Origin: Afipia sp. 64-13
GTDB taxonomy: Bacteria; Pseudomonadota; Alphaproteobacteria; Rhizobiales; Xanthobacteraceae
Length of the DNA stretch: 45,569 bases
Direction of reading: 5' to 3'
NCBI GenBank assembly: GCA_001897755.1
Contig: MKUJ01000003.1
Coordinates: 233,025-278,593, forward strand
Shown piece by piece: positions 11,438 to 21,872 of this stretch. The position numbers and the translations under genes were made by a program. Positions within the stretch are counted from its first letter, which is position 1. Every line of letters begins with the position of its first letter. The notes beneath the pieces were generated by a model that did no database searches, was not told the DNA's origin, and saw only the letters and a list, made by a program, of their open reading frames with translations.

Positions 11438-12112
11438 TCAGGCGCCGACCACCATTTTCACCGGCAGCACGGCCTGCACCACAAGGCCGCGGGCGCGCGC
11501 GTCGAGTACGCCGACGGCGCGCAAGGCGAACAGCGCGATGGTCTGCACCGCGTCGCGCAGACGCACCGGATCGTCCACCGTCTGCGCCGCGAGCGGGCCG
11601 ACCAGCGCCTCGTGCAGCGCGCCGATCAGCGCCGTGGCCGCCAGCGCGGTGTCCTGCGCCGGCAGATGCCCGGCGCGCATCGCCGCCTCGATCCGGCTCT
11701 CGATCTCGGCCGCGATCTCGCGGCGGCTGGCCAGACGCGATTCGGTGACGTCGACATCGACCGGCTCGGCCAGAATGCCCCAGGCCAGCTTGCGGTTCGA
11801 CACCACATGCACCGCGATGGTGGTGACCGCCGCCGCAAGCGCCGAGGACGGCCCCGGCGCGGCCTCGGCGGCGCGGCGGATCGCGATCAGTTCGGCGCGC
11901 GAGACATCCGCGATCAATTCCGAGATCAGATCGGCCTTGGAGGGAAAGTAGCGATAGACGGTGCCGGCCGCGACATTGGCGCGGGCGGCGACCGGAGCGA
12001 TCTGCACCGCCGCCATGCCGCCTTCCGCCGCCGCATCGCGCGCGGCCGCAAGAATGGATGCCCGGCGCGCCGCAAGACGTTTCACGACCTGATGTGTGCG
12101 GCGATAAACCAT
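11438..12112 (-). CDS. TetR/AcrR family transcriptional regulator
   Basis: 224 residues. The N-terminal TetR_N helix-turn-helix spans ~residues 15-60, with the recognition region VAARANVAAGTVYRYFPSKA typical of the family. The rest is the all-helical ligand and dimerisation domain, whose inducer cannot be inferred. The start at ATG 12112 places the HTH at the usual distance from the N-terminus; the ribosome-binding site is weak (GGAGA about 14 bases upstream). A perfect TGAAC-N4-GTTCA palindrome lies 27 bases upstream and is a likely autoregulatory site. The gene lies upstream of glcD on the same strand, but with a 164-bp gap, so control of the glc genes is only a possibility. Confidence 0.85.
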   Translation of the reverse strand: MVYRRTHQVVKRLAARRASILAAARDAAAEGGMAAVQIAPVAARANVAAGTVYRYFPSKADLISELIADVSRAELIAIRRAAEAAPGPSSALAAAVTTIAVHVVSNRKLAWGILAEPVDVDVTESRLASRREIAAEIESRIEAAMRAGHLPAQDTALAATALIGALHEALVGPLAAQTVDDPVRLRDAVQTIALFALRAVGVLDARARGLVVQAVLPVKMVVGA

Positions 12113-12138
12113 TGCAGAAACTGCTCTCCGAGAAAGAG

Positions 12139-12152
12139 TGAACACCAGTTCA
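12139..12152. promoter_or_regulatory. Candidate TetR operator
   Basis: Perfect inverted repeat TGAAC-ACCA-GTTCA, 26 bases upstream of the TetR start codon. Its size and position fit autorepression. Confidence 0.45.
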
Positions 12153-12349
12153 AATATCGAGACAAGGATTTCCGCGCGACCGCCGCCAAATTCGCGGTGC
12201 AGCATTTTCAGCGTCGCACAGGCGGCAAGTCGCCGCGTCGGCAGGCAGAGCACGCAACGATGTCGCCGCAAGCCGGCGCATCGCCGATCGACATGTCCGA
12301 GCCTGCACGGACAGCAAGGCCGCCGGCACGACATCCCAGCGCCCGCAAT

Positions 12350-12440
12350 CGTCATCACCGGGCTTGTCCCGGTGATCCACGTCTTCGCTTCAACGGTCCA
12401 AAGTTACAGGGTGGATGGCCGGCGATGCCCGGCCATGACG
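12350..12440. repeat. Intergenic repeat, family B, copy 1
   Basis: Ends CGTCATCACCGGGC and GCCCGGCCATGACG are inverted relative to each other, with GGCTTGTCCCGGTGATCCAC following the left end and GTGGATGGCCGGCGATGCCC preceding the right. The same design recurs at 29465-29552. It lies in the 411-bp stretch between the TetR gene and the ftsH terminator, which otherwise shows only the TetR operator; short open frames here look like frame artefacts. Confidence 0.65.
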
Positions 12441-12474
12441 ATGACCAACTCAATCTCTCGCGCTTCAAACAAGA

Positions 12475-12502
12475 AAAAGGCCGATCCAAAGACCGGCCTT
12501 TT
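12475..12502 (-). terminator. Rho-independent terminator of ftsH
   Basis: Stem AAAAGGCCG (12475-12483) with CGGCCTTTT (12494-12502); on the minus strand it continues TCTTGTTT. It lies 21 bases past the ftsH stop codon. Confidence 0.85.
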
Positions 12503-12523
12503 CAACTCTTGACGGTGAATGCC

Positions 12524-14440
<1,917 letters not shown>

Positions 14441-14524
14441 TCCGTGTCCTTCGTGGCCCGCAGGAACCGCGAGCCTCCATGTCCCCGTCAATACGGGGGT
14501 TTTGACTATGCCGGTTGGGTTACA

Positions 14525-14553
14525 ATCTAGGTGTCGCCCGCCCGGATGCCAAG
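14525..14553 (-). promoter_or_regulatory. Candidate heat-shock (RpoH-type) promoter of ftsH
   Basis: On the minus strand CTTGGCA, 15 bases, then CCTAGAT, resembling the alphaproteobacterial sigma-32 consensus CTTG...CCTATNT. It lies 85 bases upstream of the ftsH start, in the tilS-ftsH gap. ftsH is heat-shock controlled in many bacteria. The call rests on pattern match only. Confidence 0.4.
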
Positions 14554-14636
14554 GGAACTGCTCAAGACTATTTAACGCATCTTAACCGGGTTCTGGGTGA
14601 AAACACGGCATTCACGCCGGTGGATATCCGAATTGG

Positions 14637-15746
14637 TTAAGAGCGGGCACGTTCCACCCGCGCGCCCGTTTTGCCATGGCGGCGCGGCGGCGCCGGGCGA
14701 ATCGTGAGGCGGCCGCGCTCGATCGCCACCACCGCGCCCGCCAGACTCTGCCGAAACCGAACCGGCCTCGCCTGCCGGGCCGCATCGAGCGCCCGCAGCA
14801 GCGTCTCCACCTTGCCGAGCTCGGCCGGGCCCTCATGGCCGATCCGGTCGATGGCGCGCCATAACAGGCGAACCCGCAACTCCTCCGACAGACGGTCAAA
14901 GCCCGCCAGATCGAAACCGATGACGTCGCCGGCCGTCTTTTCGGCATCAAGGCGGCGCAGATAGCGCTCCGCGCCATCGGCCATCAATTCGAGCGCGGCG
15001 TTGGCGCGCGCCAGCCGCGCCGCGAGCCGCGCCAGATTGCGCGCGTCGGCGCCCTCCGCGGCCAGCGCCGGCATCAGCTCGCGCAGCCGCGGCCGCGTAT
15101 AGGCGATGTCGTGATTGGTCGGATCGCTGGCGAAATCGATCTTCGCGCGGCGCAAGGTCGCAACCAGCCGGTCCTTGGGAATCTCGAGAAACGGCCGCAG
15201 CAGCGCCACGCCCTCGCGCCGCGAGGCCCGCACCATGCCGCCGAGCCCGCCGATGCCGGAGCCGCGCGACAGCCGCATCAGCACGGTCTCGGCCTGATCG
15301 TCGAGCGTGTGGGCGGTGACCACCGCGCTGGCCCCTGCCCGGCGCGCCGCCGCGGCGAGCAGCGCATAACGCGCGTCGCGCGCCGCCGCCGGAACGCCGG
15401 TCGCGGGCTTGTCGCCACGCCAGACCAGCGTGCGATGGGCGATGCCGAGCACGGTCGCGATCCGTCTGACCTCACGCGCCTCGCGGGCCGATTCGGCGCG
15501 CAGGCGGTGATCGACGGTGGCCGCGATGATCTGCGGACCGCTCTTGAGCGCACGGCGCCAGCGCGCGGCGAGCCAGAGCAGGGCCGTCGAATCCGGACCG
15601 CCCGACACCGCCAGCAGCAGCGCGGGCGCGGATTTCCACGCCGCGAAAAGTTGCTTCGCTTCCTGCGCCGACACCGCCTCGGCGGTGCGCGCGGCCCGGC
15701 GTCTGGTCTTTTTGTCCTCGTCGCCGCCCATGATCTGCAAACGCAC
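14637..15746 (-). CDS. tilS: tRNA(Ile)-lysidine synthase TilS
   Basis: 369 residues. The N-terminal PP-loop SGGPDST (48-54) is the ATP-pyrophosphatase motif. The ATP_bind_3 domain covers ~residues 43-225, with DHRLRAESAREA and HTLDDQAETVLMRLSRG typical of TilS. The enzyme attaches lysine to C34 of the tRNA-Ile with CAU anticodon, changing codon reading to AUA; it is essential. The C-terminus is shorter than in E. coli TilS, as usual for alphaproteobacteria. The start is taken as GTG 15746, preceded by AGGA with a seven-base spacer; an ATG five codons inside (15731) is possible. It sits between cpoB and ftsH on the same strand, a conserved order. Confidence 0.92.
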   Translation of the reverse strand: MRLQIMGGDEDKKTRRRAARTAEAVSAQEAKQLFAAWKSAPALLLAVSGGPDSTALLWLAARWRRALKSGPQIIAATVDHRLRAESAREAREVRRIATVLGIAHRTLVWRGDKPATGVPAAARDARYALLAAAARRAGASAVVTAHTLDDQAETVLMRLSRGSGIGGLGGMVRASRREGVALLRPFLEIPKDRLVATLRRAKIDFASDPTNHDIAYTRPRLRELMPALAAEGADARNLARLAARLARANAALELMADGAERYLRRLDAEKTAGDVIGFDLAGFDRLSEELRVRLLWRAIDRIGHEGPAELGKVETLLRALDAARQARPVRFRQSLAGAVVAIERGRLTIRPAPPRRHGKTGARVERARS

Positions 15747-15851
15747 CCATCATTCCTGAGACAGCCGCCCCGGACAGGCGGCGGCCCCGACGATATCACG
15801 CGCAGCCCCTGCTCCGCTCGCCTGATGTTCGGGAGATATTTCAGGAAGGAT

Positions 15852-15911
15852 GGATCGCCGGGTCATAAGGGCGTTTACGCCCGTCTTCGACGGGCTATGC
15901 CCGACAATGAC
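15852..15911. repeat. Intergenic repeat, family C, copy 1
   Basis: Contains ACGCCCGTCTTCGACGGGC followed by TATGCCCG; in reverse complement this matches the element at 40535-40615 over the motif GCCCGTCGAAGACGGGCGT. It lies between cpoB and tilS. Confidence 0.6.
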
Positions 15912-15979
15912 ACCAGCTGAAAGAGGCCGCTCCCGCGCGATCGACGATCCTCGCGCAGGTGACAGTCGGCCGCAACCGC

Positions 15980-16981
15980 TCAGCAGCCGACCCGCTTCTG
16001 CTCGCGCGCGACGCCCTGCTTCACGCCGCTGGAGGCGCGCGGATATTTGCGCGTGATCTCGCCGAACGCGGCGCAGGCGGCTTCCTTTTCCTTCAGCGCC
16101 GCCAGCGACTGGCCGAGCCGCAACAGCGCGTCGGGCGCCTTGGCGGACTTGTCGTATTTGGTGGTCACCGACAGGAAGGATTCGGCGGCATCGCGATAGC
16201 GCTGGCGCTGATAGAGACTCTCGCCGAGCCAGTATTGCGCATCCGCGACCAGCCGGTCGCTCGGATATTTCGCGATGAAATTGCGCATGGTTTCTTCCGC
16301 CAGCCCGTAGTCCTTGCGCTGGATGTAGCCGAGGCCGAGATCGAACTCGTCCTTCGGCGTCGCCGACGGCGGCAGCGTGGTCAGCGGCGCGGCGCCGCCG
16401 GCGGGCGGCTGCGCGGGCGCGCCCTGCTGCTGATAACCCTGATCGGGATAGGCCTGCGGATTGTTCGACAAATTAAGCGGCTCGCCCGGCGCGCGGCCGC
16501 CTTGCGCATTGCCGCCCATCGGAAGCTGGCCGCCGCCGAGCGCACGCGGCACGCCCGGCGCATTGGGATTCCGGTTCGGATCGAATGCATCGCCGCGCTT
16601 GTTGCCGCCGCCCGGAGGCGTCGGCGCCATCGGCGCGGACTGGCCGGCGTTCGGCGGAGCGCTCTGATAAGGCTGGTTCTGATAAGGCTGATTCTGCGAC
16701 GGCTGCTGATAGGGCGCGTTCTGCTGCGGCGGCGCTGTAGCCGGACCGGGACGCTGCCCGGCAGGCGCGCTACCCTGCAACTGGCGCAACTGCTCCTCGA
16801 GCTGGCGGTTGCGGTACTGCAATTCCTCGTTCTGGCCGGTGAGCTGGCGAAGCCGGTTCTCCAACTGCTCGACCCGCATTTCCGGGTCGACATCGTCGGC
16901 CTGCGCCCACGCAACGGAAGGAAGGCAGGCGAGCGCGAGGCTGGCCGCGACGGCGAAACGGATATGAAGGGGGGATGACAT
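15980..16981 (-). CDS. cpoB: Tol-Pal accessory protein CpoB (YbgF)
   Basis: 333 residues, periplasmic. The signal peptide ends at AWAQA (~residue 26). A coiled coil (residues ~33-66: MRVEQLENRLRQLTGQNEEL and on) mediates trimerisation in homologues. A long Gln/Pro/Asn/Gly-rich linker with repeated YQN/PYQ segments follows, then three C-terminal TPR units (DEFDLGLGYIQRKDYGLAEE, VADAQYWLGESLYQ, APDALLRLGQSL). It binds TolA and coordinates peptidoglycan synthesis with outer-membrane constriction. It is the last tol-pal gene, 168 bp after pal but beyond a terminator, so it probably has its own promoter as well. The start at ATG 16981 is chosen for its signal peptide; the Shine-Dalgarno is weak. 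Confidence 0.92.
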   Translation of the reverse strand: MSSPLHIRFAVAASLALACLPSVAWAQADDVDPEMRVEQLENRLRQLTGQNEELQYRNRQLEEQLRQLQGSAPAGQRPGPATAPPQQNAPYQQPSQNQPYQNQPYQSAPPNAGQSAPMAPTPPGGGNKRGDAFDPNRNPNAPGVPRALGGGQLPMGGNAQGGRAPGEPLNLSNNPQAYPDQGYQQQGAPAQPPAGGAAPLTTLPPSATPKDEFDLGLGYIQRKDYGLAEETMRNFIAKYPSDRLVADAQYWLGESLYQRQRYRDAAESFLSVTTKYDKSAKAPDALLRLGQSLAALKEKEAACAAFGEITRKYPRASSGVKQGVAREQKRVGC

Positions 16982-17100
16982 CTGACCGACTCTGGAAAAA
17001 TCTCGTGTCGAAAGCGTGCAAGCTTGACGGATGGAGTACGCCAAAAATGTGACTTGCGACAGGGGGCACGATCACACGCCTGCTATCCGCCGCAATAAAA

Positions 17101-17120
17101 ACGGCGCCCGAAGGCGCCGT
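17101..17120 (-). terminator. Rho-independent terminator after pal with UUCG tetraloop
   Basis: Perfect stem ACGGCGCC/GGCGCCGT with loop TTCG on the minus strand, giving an exceptionally stable C(UUCG)G tetraloop, then TTTTTATT. It lies 29 bases past the pal stop codon. Confidence 0.9.
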
Positions 17121-17149
17121 GATTTTCATGACGTTGTCAGCCGCGAGCC

Positions 17150-17644
17150 TCAGGAGCTGGCGTTGAGCACCGTGACCGCACGGCGGTTCTGCGACCAGCA
17201 GGAGATGTCGTTGCACACCGCCACCGGACGCTCCTTGCCGTAGGAGATGGTGCGCATGCGGTTCGGGCTGATGCCGCGCGAGGCCAGGAAGCTGCGCACC
17301 GACTGGGCGCGCCGCGCGCCGAGCGCGATGTTGTATTCGCGCGTGCCGCGCTCGTCCGCATGGCCTTCGATGGTGAAGGTGTAGCGGTTGTACTGCTGCA
17401 GCCACTGCGCCTGCTTTTCCAGGGTCGCGATCGCCTGCGGCGACAGGTCGGTCTGGTCGCTCTCGAAGAACACGCGGTCGCCGACATTGACCACGAAATC
17501 CTGCTGGCTGCCCGGCGTCGCGGCACCCGCCATCGCTCCATCGGCGCCCATGCCGTTCTTGTTGGCGCAGGCGCCCATCGACAGCGCCACGGCCAGCACG
17601 GCGGCCACCTTCAATCCCTGGAGGATTCGCATCTGATATTTCAT
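17150..17644 (-). CDS. pal: Peptidoglycan-associated lipoprotein Pal
   Basis: 164 residues. The lipoprotein signal ends at LSMGAC (Cys at ~26), the lipidation site. The OmpA-like C-terminal domain (~residues 60-160) carries the peptidoglycan-binding region YTFTIEGHADERGTREYN followed by LGARRAQSVRSFL and ISYGKERP. Pal is anchored in the outer membrane, binds meso-diaminopimelate of peptidoglycan and TolB. The start at ATG 17644 has GGAGG seven bases upstream, which decides against the internal Met four codons on. It sits downstream of tolB after a terminator and a 312-bp gap, so it is probably transcribed from its own promoter. Confidence 0.96.
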   Translation of the reverse strand: MKYQMRILQGLKVAAVLAVALSMGACANKNGMGADGAMAGAATPGSQQDFVVNVGDRVFFESDQTDLSPQAIATLEKQAQWLQQYNRYTFTIEGHADERGTREYNIALGARRAQSVRSFLASRGISPNRMRTISYGKERPVAVCNDISCWSQNRRAVTVLNASS

Positions 17645-17906
17645 TCGGGAGCCTCCACGCTCGCGTATCCGTATTTAACAGCGTCCGGTCTAGCGCCGCT
17701 TGGTTAAGCGAACGTTCCGTCAACCTTGATGAGGTGTTGCGAAGACCGGTAAAATGCCCCTTAACCCCCAAAAGCGATTGCGGTGGTTAATAGGGTGTAA
17801 ATGTGGCGCGACATTGAAGGCTTGGCGCCGCGCGCGGCGATTGCCGCACGAGTGCGACCGATCCGCCACGCATCGGGGTTCCGCATCATTCACGCGCGCA
17901 AAACAA
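17645..17906. other. pal upstream region
   Basis: Part of a 312-bp gap between tolB and pal. It is less GC-rich near 17690-17820 than the surrounding genes and should hold the pal promoter on the minus strand, but no clear -35/-10 pair was picked out. No gene-like frame is seen. Confidence 0.4.
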
Positions 17907-17933
17907 AACCCATCGCGCAGCGCGCGACGGGTT
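17907..17933 (-). terminator. Rho-independent terminator of tolB
   Basis: On the minus strand AACCCgTCGCGC, three-base loop, GCGCGAtGGGTT, then TTGTTTTG; the only mismatch in the stem is one internal pair. It lies 23 bases past the tolB stop codon. Confidence 0.8.
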
Positions 17934-17956
17934 CATGAAAAAGCGGCGCGCGAATT

Positions 17957-19309
17957 TTACGACAGCAGCGGCGACCACGCCGGATCCGACGCATAGCCCG
18001 GCGTCGGAACCTTGAGCTCGTTACGGCCGGAAATGTCGATGGTGTAGAGCGACGGCCCACCGCCCATGTCGCGGAAGAACATCAGCACGCGGCCGTTCGG
18101 CGCGAAGGTCGGCCCTTCATTATGATAGCCGGCGGTGAGGATGCGCTCGCCCGAGCCGTCCGGCTTCATGATGCCGATGGCGAACTGGCCGCCGCCCTGC
18201 TTGGTGAAGGCGATGTAGTCGCCGCGCGGCGACCAGACCGGCGTCGAGTAGCTGCCGTCGCCGAACGAGATGCGCTGCGCCGCGCCGCCGCCGGCCGACA
18301 TCACGTAGATCTGCGGCTTGCCGCCGCGATCCGACTCGAAACAGATGCGCGAGCCGTCCGGCGCGTAGGACGGCGAGGTGTCGATCGCCGGGGTGTCGGT
18401 GACGCGGGTCGTGGTCTTGGAGCGCAGGTCCATCACGAACAGGTTGGAATTGCCGCCCTGCTGCAGGCTCATGATGATGCGCTGGCCGTCCGGCGAGAAG
18501 CGCGGCGAGAACGACATGCCGGGGAAATTGCCGACGATCTCGCGCTGGCCGGTCTCGACATTGAACAGATAGACCCGCGGATCGCCCTGCCCGTACTCCA
18601 TGTAGGTGATTTCCTGCGTCGAGGGCGAGAAGCGCGGGGTGATGACGAGATCGGCGCCGCGCGTCAGATAGCGCACGTTGGCGCCGTCCTGATCCATCAT
18701 CGCCAGACGCTTGACGCGGCGGTCCTTCGGGCCGGTCTCGTCGATGAACACGACGCGGCTGTCGAAATAGCCCTTCTCGCCGGTGAGGCGCTCGTAGATC
18801 TGGTCGGAGATGATATGCGCCACGCGCCGCCAGGATTCCGGCGAGGTGAAGTATTGCTGGCCGGTGAGTTGCTTGCTCGCCGGCACGTCCCACAGACGAA
18901 ACTCGGCCTTGAGACGGCCATCGCCCTGCCGCGTGGCGCGGCCGGTGACCAGCGCCTGCGCGCTGATGGTGCGCCAGTTCTGGAACTGCGGCGGCACGTC
19001 GATATTGCTGATGCGCTCGATGAAGGCGGCCTGATCGATCGGCGCGAACAGACCGCTGCGGCGCAGATTGTTGGTGATGACCTGGGCGATGCCGTTGCTG
19101 ACCTCGGTGTCCGCGCCGGTGCCGGGCACGAAATTCGGAATCGCGATCGGGATCGGCTGGAAATTGCCTTCGGTGATCTGCACCCGCGCCTGTGCCAGAG
19201 CGCGACGCACCGGGCTCGCCAGCAACAGGCCGGCGGAGGCGGTCGCGGTCATCATCTGGCGGCGGCTGAGGGTGAAATGCATCTTCGACACGTCGTCTCT
19301 TTCCATCAT
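17957..19309 (-). CDS. tolB: Tol-Pal system beta-propeller protein TolB
   Basis: About 450 residues. The N-terminal region has SRRQMM followed by a hydrophobic stretch and ALAQA, a signal peptide with a twin-arginine look. Residues ~30-165 form the TolB_N domain ([18 protein letters not shown] is characteristic). A six-bladed WD40-like (PD40) propeller follows, with repeats such as [40 protein letters not shown] and [20 protein letters not shown]. TolB is periplasmic and links Pal to TolA. Starts at 19309, 19306 or 19282 (Met-10) are all possible; none has a strong Shine-Dalgarno. It follows tolA by 49 bp and has its own terminator. Confidence 0.95.
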   Translation of the reverse strand: MMERDDVSKMHFTLSRRQMMTATASAGLLLASPVRRALAQARVQITEGNFQPIPIAIPNFVPGTGADTEVSNGIAQVITNNLRRSGLFAPIDQAAFIERISNIDVPPQFQNWRTISAQALVTGRATRQGDGRLKAEFRLWDVPASKQLTGQQYFTSPESWRRVAHIISDQIYERLTGEKGYFDSRVVFIDETGPKDRRVKRLAMMDQDGANVRYLTRGADLVITPRFSPSTQEITYMEYGQGDPRVYLFNVETGQREIVGNFPGMSFSPRFSPDGQRIIMSLQQGGNSNLFVMDLRSKTTTRVTDTPAIDTSPSYAPDGSRICFESDRGGKPQIYVMSAGGGAAQRISFGDGSYSTPVWSPRGDYIAFTKQGGGQFAIGIMKPDGSGERILTAGYHNEGPTFAPNGRVLMFFRDMGGGPSLYTIDISGRNELKVPTPGYASDPAWSPLLS

Positions 19310-19358
19310 GTCATCTTTTCATGTACGTCGGCGCCGCCGCAACGCGGCCTTGCGCGCA

Positions 19359-20300
19359 TCAGGAATATTTCTCGGTGAAGACCGGCTCGAAGAATTTCCA
19401 TTCGTTGAAATAAGCCGGCGGCAAACGATAAGGCTGGCACTCGATGATCGCGCGCATCGCGCTCTCCTGATAGACGCGCGCGTAAGGCGTATTGCTGCCG
19501 GGCAGCGGCACCGGCATCGATTCCAGCGAGCCGTCCTGCTTCAGCTTGATGGTGAAGGAGGTCTCGATCTGCTGCGCCTCGATGCCGCCATAGGGCTTCT
19601 TCCAGCAGCGCTCGACCTGGCTCTTGAACATCGCGCCCCAGGTCGCCGAATTGTCGGCGGCGCGGCCCTTGGCGGTACCGAGCGAGGCTTGCGAATTGAT
19701 GTCCGAGCCGGTGATCGACTGCCGCGTCGGATCACGCTTGTCGAGCAGCGCCGCGATCTTCGACTGGTCGAACACCCGCTCGCGCTTGGGCTCCGGCGGC
19801 TTGGGCGGCGCGGCCGCGGTGTGCGGCTTCGGCGGCGGCTTCTTGGCTTCCTTCTTCAGCGCCTCGGCGATCGGATCGACCTTGGCCGGCTCGGGCTTCT
19901 TCTCGGCCTGCTTGGGCTTGGCCTCTTCCTTCGGCTTCTCCTCGGCGACCGGCTTCGGCGGATCGGGCTTCTTCTCCACCGGCTTCTCGACAGGTTTCGG
20001 CGGCGGGGTCGGTGCGGCGTCGGTCACCACCGGCGGTTTCTTGTCGTCGATCTTGCCGACCGGATCGTCGGCCGGCGGCGTCGGATCGGCCACCTTCTCG
20101 ACCAGCGGCTTGGGATTTTCCTTCTTGCCGGTCTTGATGCCCTGCGTCGCCTTGGCGAACTGCTCGGCGGAGATGATGTCGACCGGCAACGACTCTTCCG
20201 GCATCGTGTCGAAAGCCTTCGACGAGAACGAGACCAGCCCCCAGCCGATCACGAGGACGTGCAAGGCGACAGACGCTGCAAGGGTCTTGTCGATCTTCAC
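19359..20300 (-). CDS. tolA: Cell envelope protein TolA
   Basis: 313 residues. A single N-terminal TM helix (~residues 8-25, ASVALHVLVIGWGLVSF) anchors it in the inner membrane. Residues ~60-170 are a long Pro/Lys/Glu/Ala-rich segment (KPVEKKPDPPKPVAEEKPKE and similar) that spans the periplasm. The C-terminal domain (~215-313: SQVERCWKKPYGG, TIKLKQDGSLESMPVPLPG) is the TonB/TolA-like fold that contacts TolB and Pal. The start is GTG with GGGGAG five bases upstream, and one base separates it from the tolR stop, so the two are translated together. Confidence 0.92.
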   Translation of the reverse strand: MKIDKTLAASVALHVLVIGWGLVSFSSKAFDTMPEESLPVDIISAEQFAKATQGIKTGKKENPKPLVEKVADPTPPADDPVGKIDDKKPPVVTDAAPTPPPKPVEKPVEKKPDPPKPVAEEKPKEEAKPKQAEKKPEPAKVDPIAEALKKEAKKPPPKPHTAAAPPKPPEPKRERVFDQSKIAALLDKRDPTRQSITGSDINSQASLGTAKGRAADNSATWGAMFKSQVERCWKKPYGGIEAQQIETSFTIKLKQDGSLESMPVPLPGSNTPYARVYQESAMRAIIECQPYRLPPAYFNEWKFFEPVFTEKYS

Positions 20301-20301
20301 G

Positions 20302-20754
20302 TCAGCTCCCCTGCTCGACCTCGGTCACCAGCGCGACGCGCTTGAAGCCGGCCGCCGACAGACGGCCCATCACCCGCATCACGGTGCCGTAATCGGCCTT
20401 GGTGTCGCCGCGGACGAAGATGCGTTCCTCCATGCCGCCGCGGGCCTCGGTGACCGCCTTCAGCTTCGCAATGAGATCCTGCACCGGCACTTCGGTATCG
20501 TTGAGGAACACCTTGCCGGAGACCTGCACCGACAACGTCAGCGGCTCCTTGTCCTGATCGAGGCTCTTGGCCGCGGTCTGCGGCAGATCGAGCGGCACGC
20601 CGACGGTGAGCAGCGGCGCCGACACCATGAAGATGATGAGCAGCACCAGCATCACGTCCACCATCGGGGTGACGTTGATCTCCGCCATCACGTTGGCGCG
20701 CTGATGGCGGCGTCGTCCGCCACCGCCCGCTCCGCCACCCATGCTCATGCCCAT
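20302..20754 (-). CDS. tolR: Tol-Pal system protein TolR (ExbD family)
   Basis: 150 residues. After a Gly/Arg-rich leader comes one TM helix with INVTPMVDVMLVLLIIFM (27-44), which contains the proton-conducting Asp (D33) of the ExbD/TolR family. The C-terminal periplasmic domain includes ERIFVRGDTKADYGTVMRVM, the conserved 'DadaxYg.v' region. With TolQ it forms the proton-driven motor that energises TolA. The start at ATG 20754 gives the expected family length; extending upstream would overlap tolQ. It is placed 43 bp after tolQ and 1 bp before tolA. Confidence 0.95.
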   Translation of the reverse strand: MGMSMGGGAGGGGRRRHQRANVMAEINVTPMVDVMLVLLIIFMVSAPLLTVGVPLDLPQTAAKSLDQDKEPLTLSVQVSGKVFLNDTEVPVQDLIAKLKAVTEARGGMEERIFVRGDTKADYGTVMRVMGRLSAAGFKRVALVTEVEQGS

Positions 20755-20797
20755 GATGCGAGGTCCGTTCTCAAGCTCGTTATCGTGACCGTTCCCC

Positions 20798-21511
20798 TCA
20801 CGCCCGCTCGTCGATCTGACGCGACAGGATGGCGGAAAACTCGTCGGCAAAACCTTCCAGCCGCTGCGCCTGCCGGTTCACCTCCGAGGTGAACTTGTTG
20901 TAGAAAATCGTGGCAGGAATAGCGGCGATCAGGCCGATCGCGGTGGCGAACAGCGCCTCGGCGATGCCCGGCGCCACCACCGCGAGCGAGGTGTTCTTGG
21001 AGGCCGCGATCGACTGGAAGCTCGACATGATGCCCCAGACGGTGCCGAACAGGCCGACGAAGGGGCTGGCCGAGCCGACCGTCGCCAGCACCAGCAGGCG
21101 GCGGTCCAGCCGCTCGATCTCGCGCGCGATCGACACGCTCATCACTTTATCGATCCGCATCTGCAATCCGCCGAAGGAGCGCGAGTGGCTCTCGAACGAG
21201 CGTTTCCATTCGCGCATCGCCGCCACGAACAAGGCCGCCATCGAATGGGTCGGCTTGGCCGACAGCGCGCGGTAAAGCTCGTCGATCGACTGTCCGGACC
21301 AGAACGCCTGCTCGAAACGGTCCATCGCCCGGCGGGTGCGCGCGTAAAGGAAAACCTTGTCGATCGCGATCGCCCAGACCCAGACCGAACAGGCCAGCAG
21401 GCCAAGCATCACCAGCTTGACGACAATGTGCGCCTGCCAGAACAGCGAGATCAGCGATACGTCGGAGGACGCCAGCGGCAGGGCTGATTGGGCCACATCG
21501 GCTGGATTCAT
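20798..21511 (-). CDS. tolQ: Tol-Pal system protein TolQ (MotA/ExbB family)
   Basis: 237 residues with three TM helices: one near residues 22-47 (LISLFWQAHIVVKLVMLGLL) and two in the C-terminal half (LVLATVGSASPFVGLFGTVW and ATAIGLIAAIPATIFYNKF), the latter carrying the small-residue proton-channel lining. It is the stator-like subunit pairing with TolR. The start at ATG 21511 has AGAGGA eight bases upstream. It is the first gene of tolQRAB here; ybgC, which often precedes it directly, lies 3 kb upstream beyond inserted genes. Confidence 0.96.
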   Translation of the reverse strand: MNPADVAQSALPLASSDVSLISLFWQAHIVVKLVMLGLLACSVWVWAIAIDKVFLYARTRRAMDRFEQAFWSGQSIDELYRALSAKPTHSMAALFVAAMREWKRSFESHSRSFGGLQMRIDKVMSVSIAREIERLDRRLLVLATVGSASPFVGLFGTVWGIMSSFQSIAASKNTSLAVVAPGIAEALFATAIGLIAAIPATIFYNKFTSEVNRQAQRLEGFADEFSAILSRQIDERA

Positions 21512-21818
21512 GTTCGGTATCCTCTCAACAACGCCAATCTCCATGAGTGCGCGCGAGGCGGTGGCGCGACCGCAATCATCGCGGATGCAGCCAAAACGCT
21601 GACGCTGCCGATCGTCGAAGCCGATGCCATGTCGCGTGAAACGGCCCTCGTCGGGGCCGTTCCCTCAATGTCCCGCCAACATGTCAAAACGAGGGCTGTA
21701 TGCGCTGTTTTGGCCCCCTCACCAGACGCCCGGCGTGGTTAAAAAGGGGTTACCAAAACCGGCTTTTGGCTGCGAAACGCCAGCGCAATCAAGGCCGGAC
21801 CAGCGCCGGTCACGACAA
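21512..21818. other. tolQ upstream region
   Basis: A 361-bp gap between tolQ and the DUF2852 gene. It must contain the promoter for the tolQRAB transcript. Apart from the DUF2852 terminator at its far end, no gene, repeat or strong palindrome is seen; short open frames here lack coding character. Confidence 0.4.
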
Positions 21819-21848
21819 AGCCGCCCGCCTGAGATCAGGCGGGCGGCT
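21819..21848 (-). terminator. Terminator of the DUF2852 gene
   Basis: A 14-bp perfect stem containing GCCGCCCGCCTGA with a two-base spacer, ending in CTTTGTC on the minus strand. It lies 24 bases past the stop codon. The U-tract is short but the stem is very strong. Confidence 0.7.
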
Positions 21849-21872
21849 TCATCGAACACTCAGAGGCTCAGG

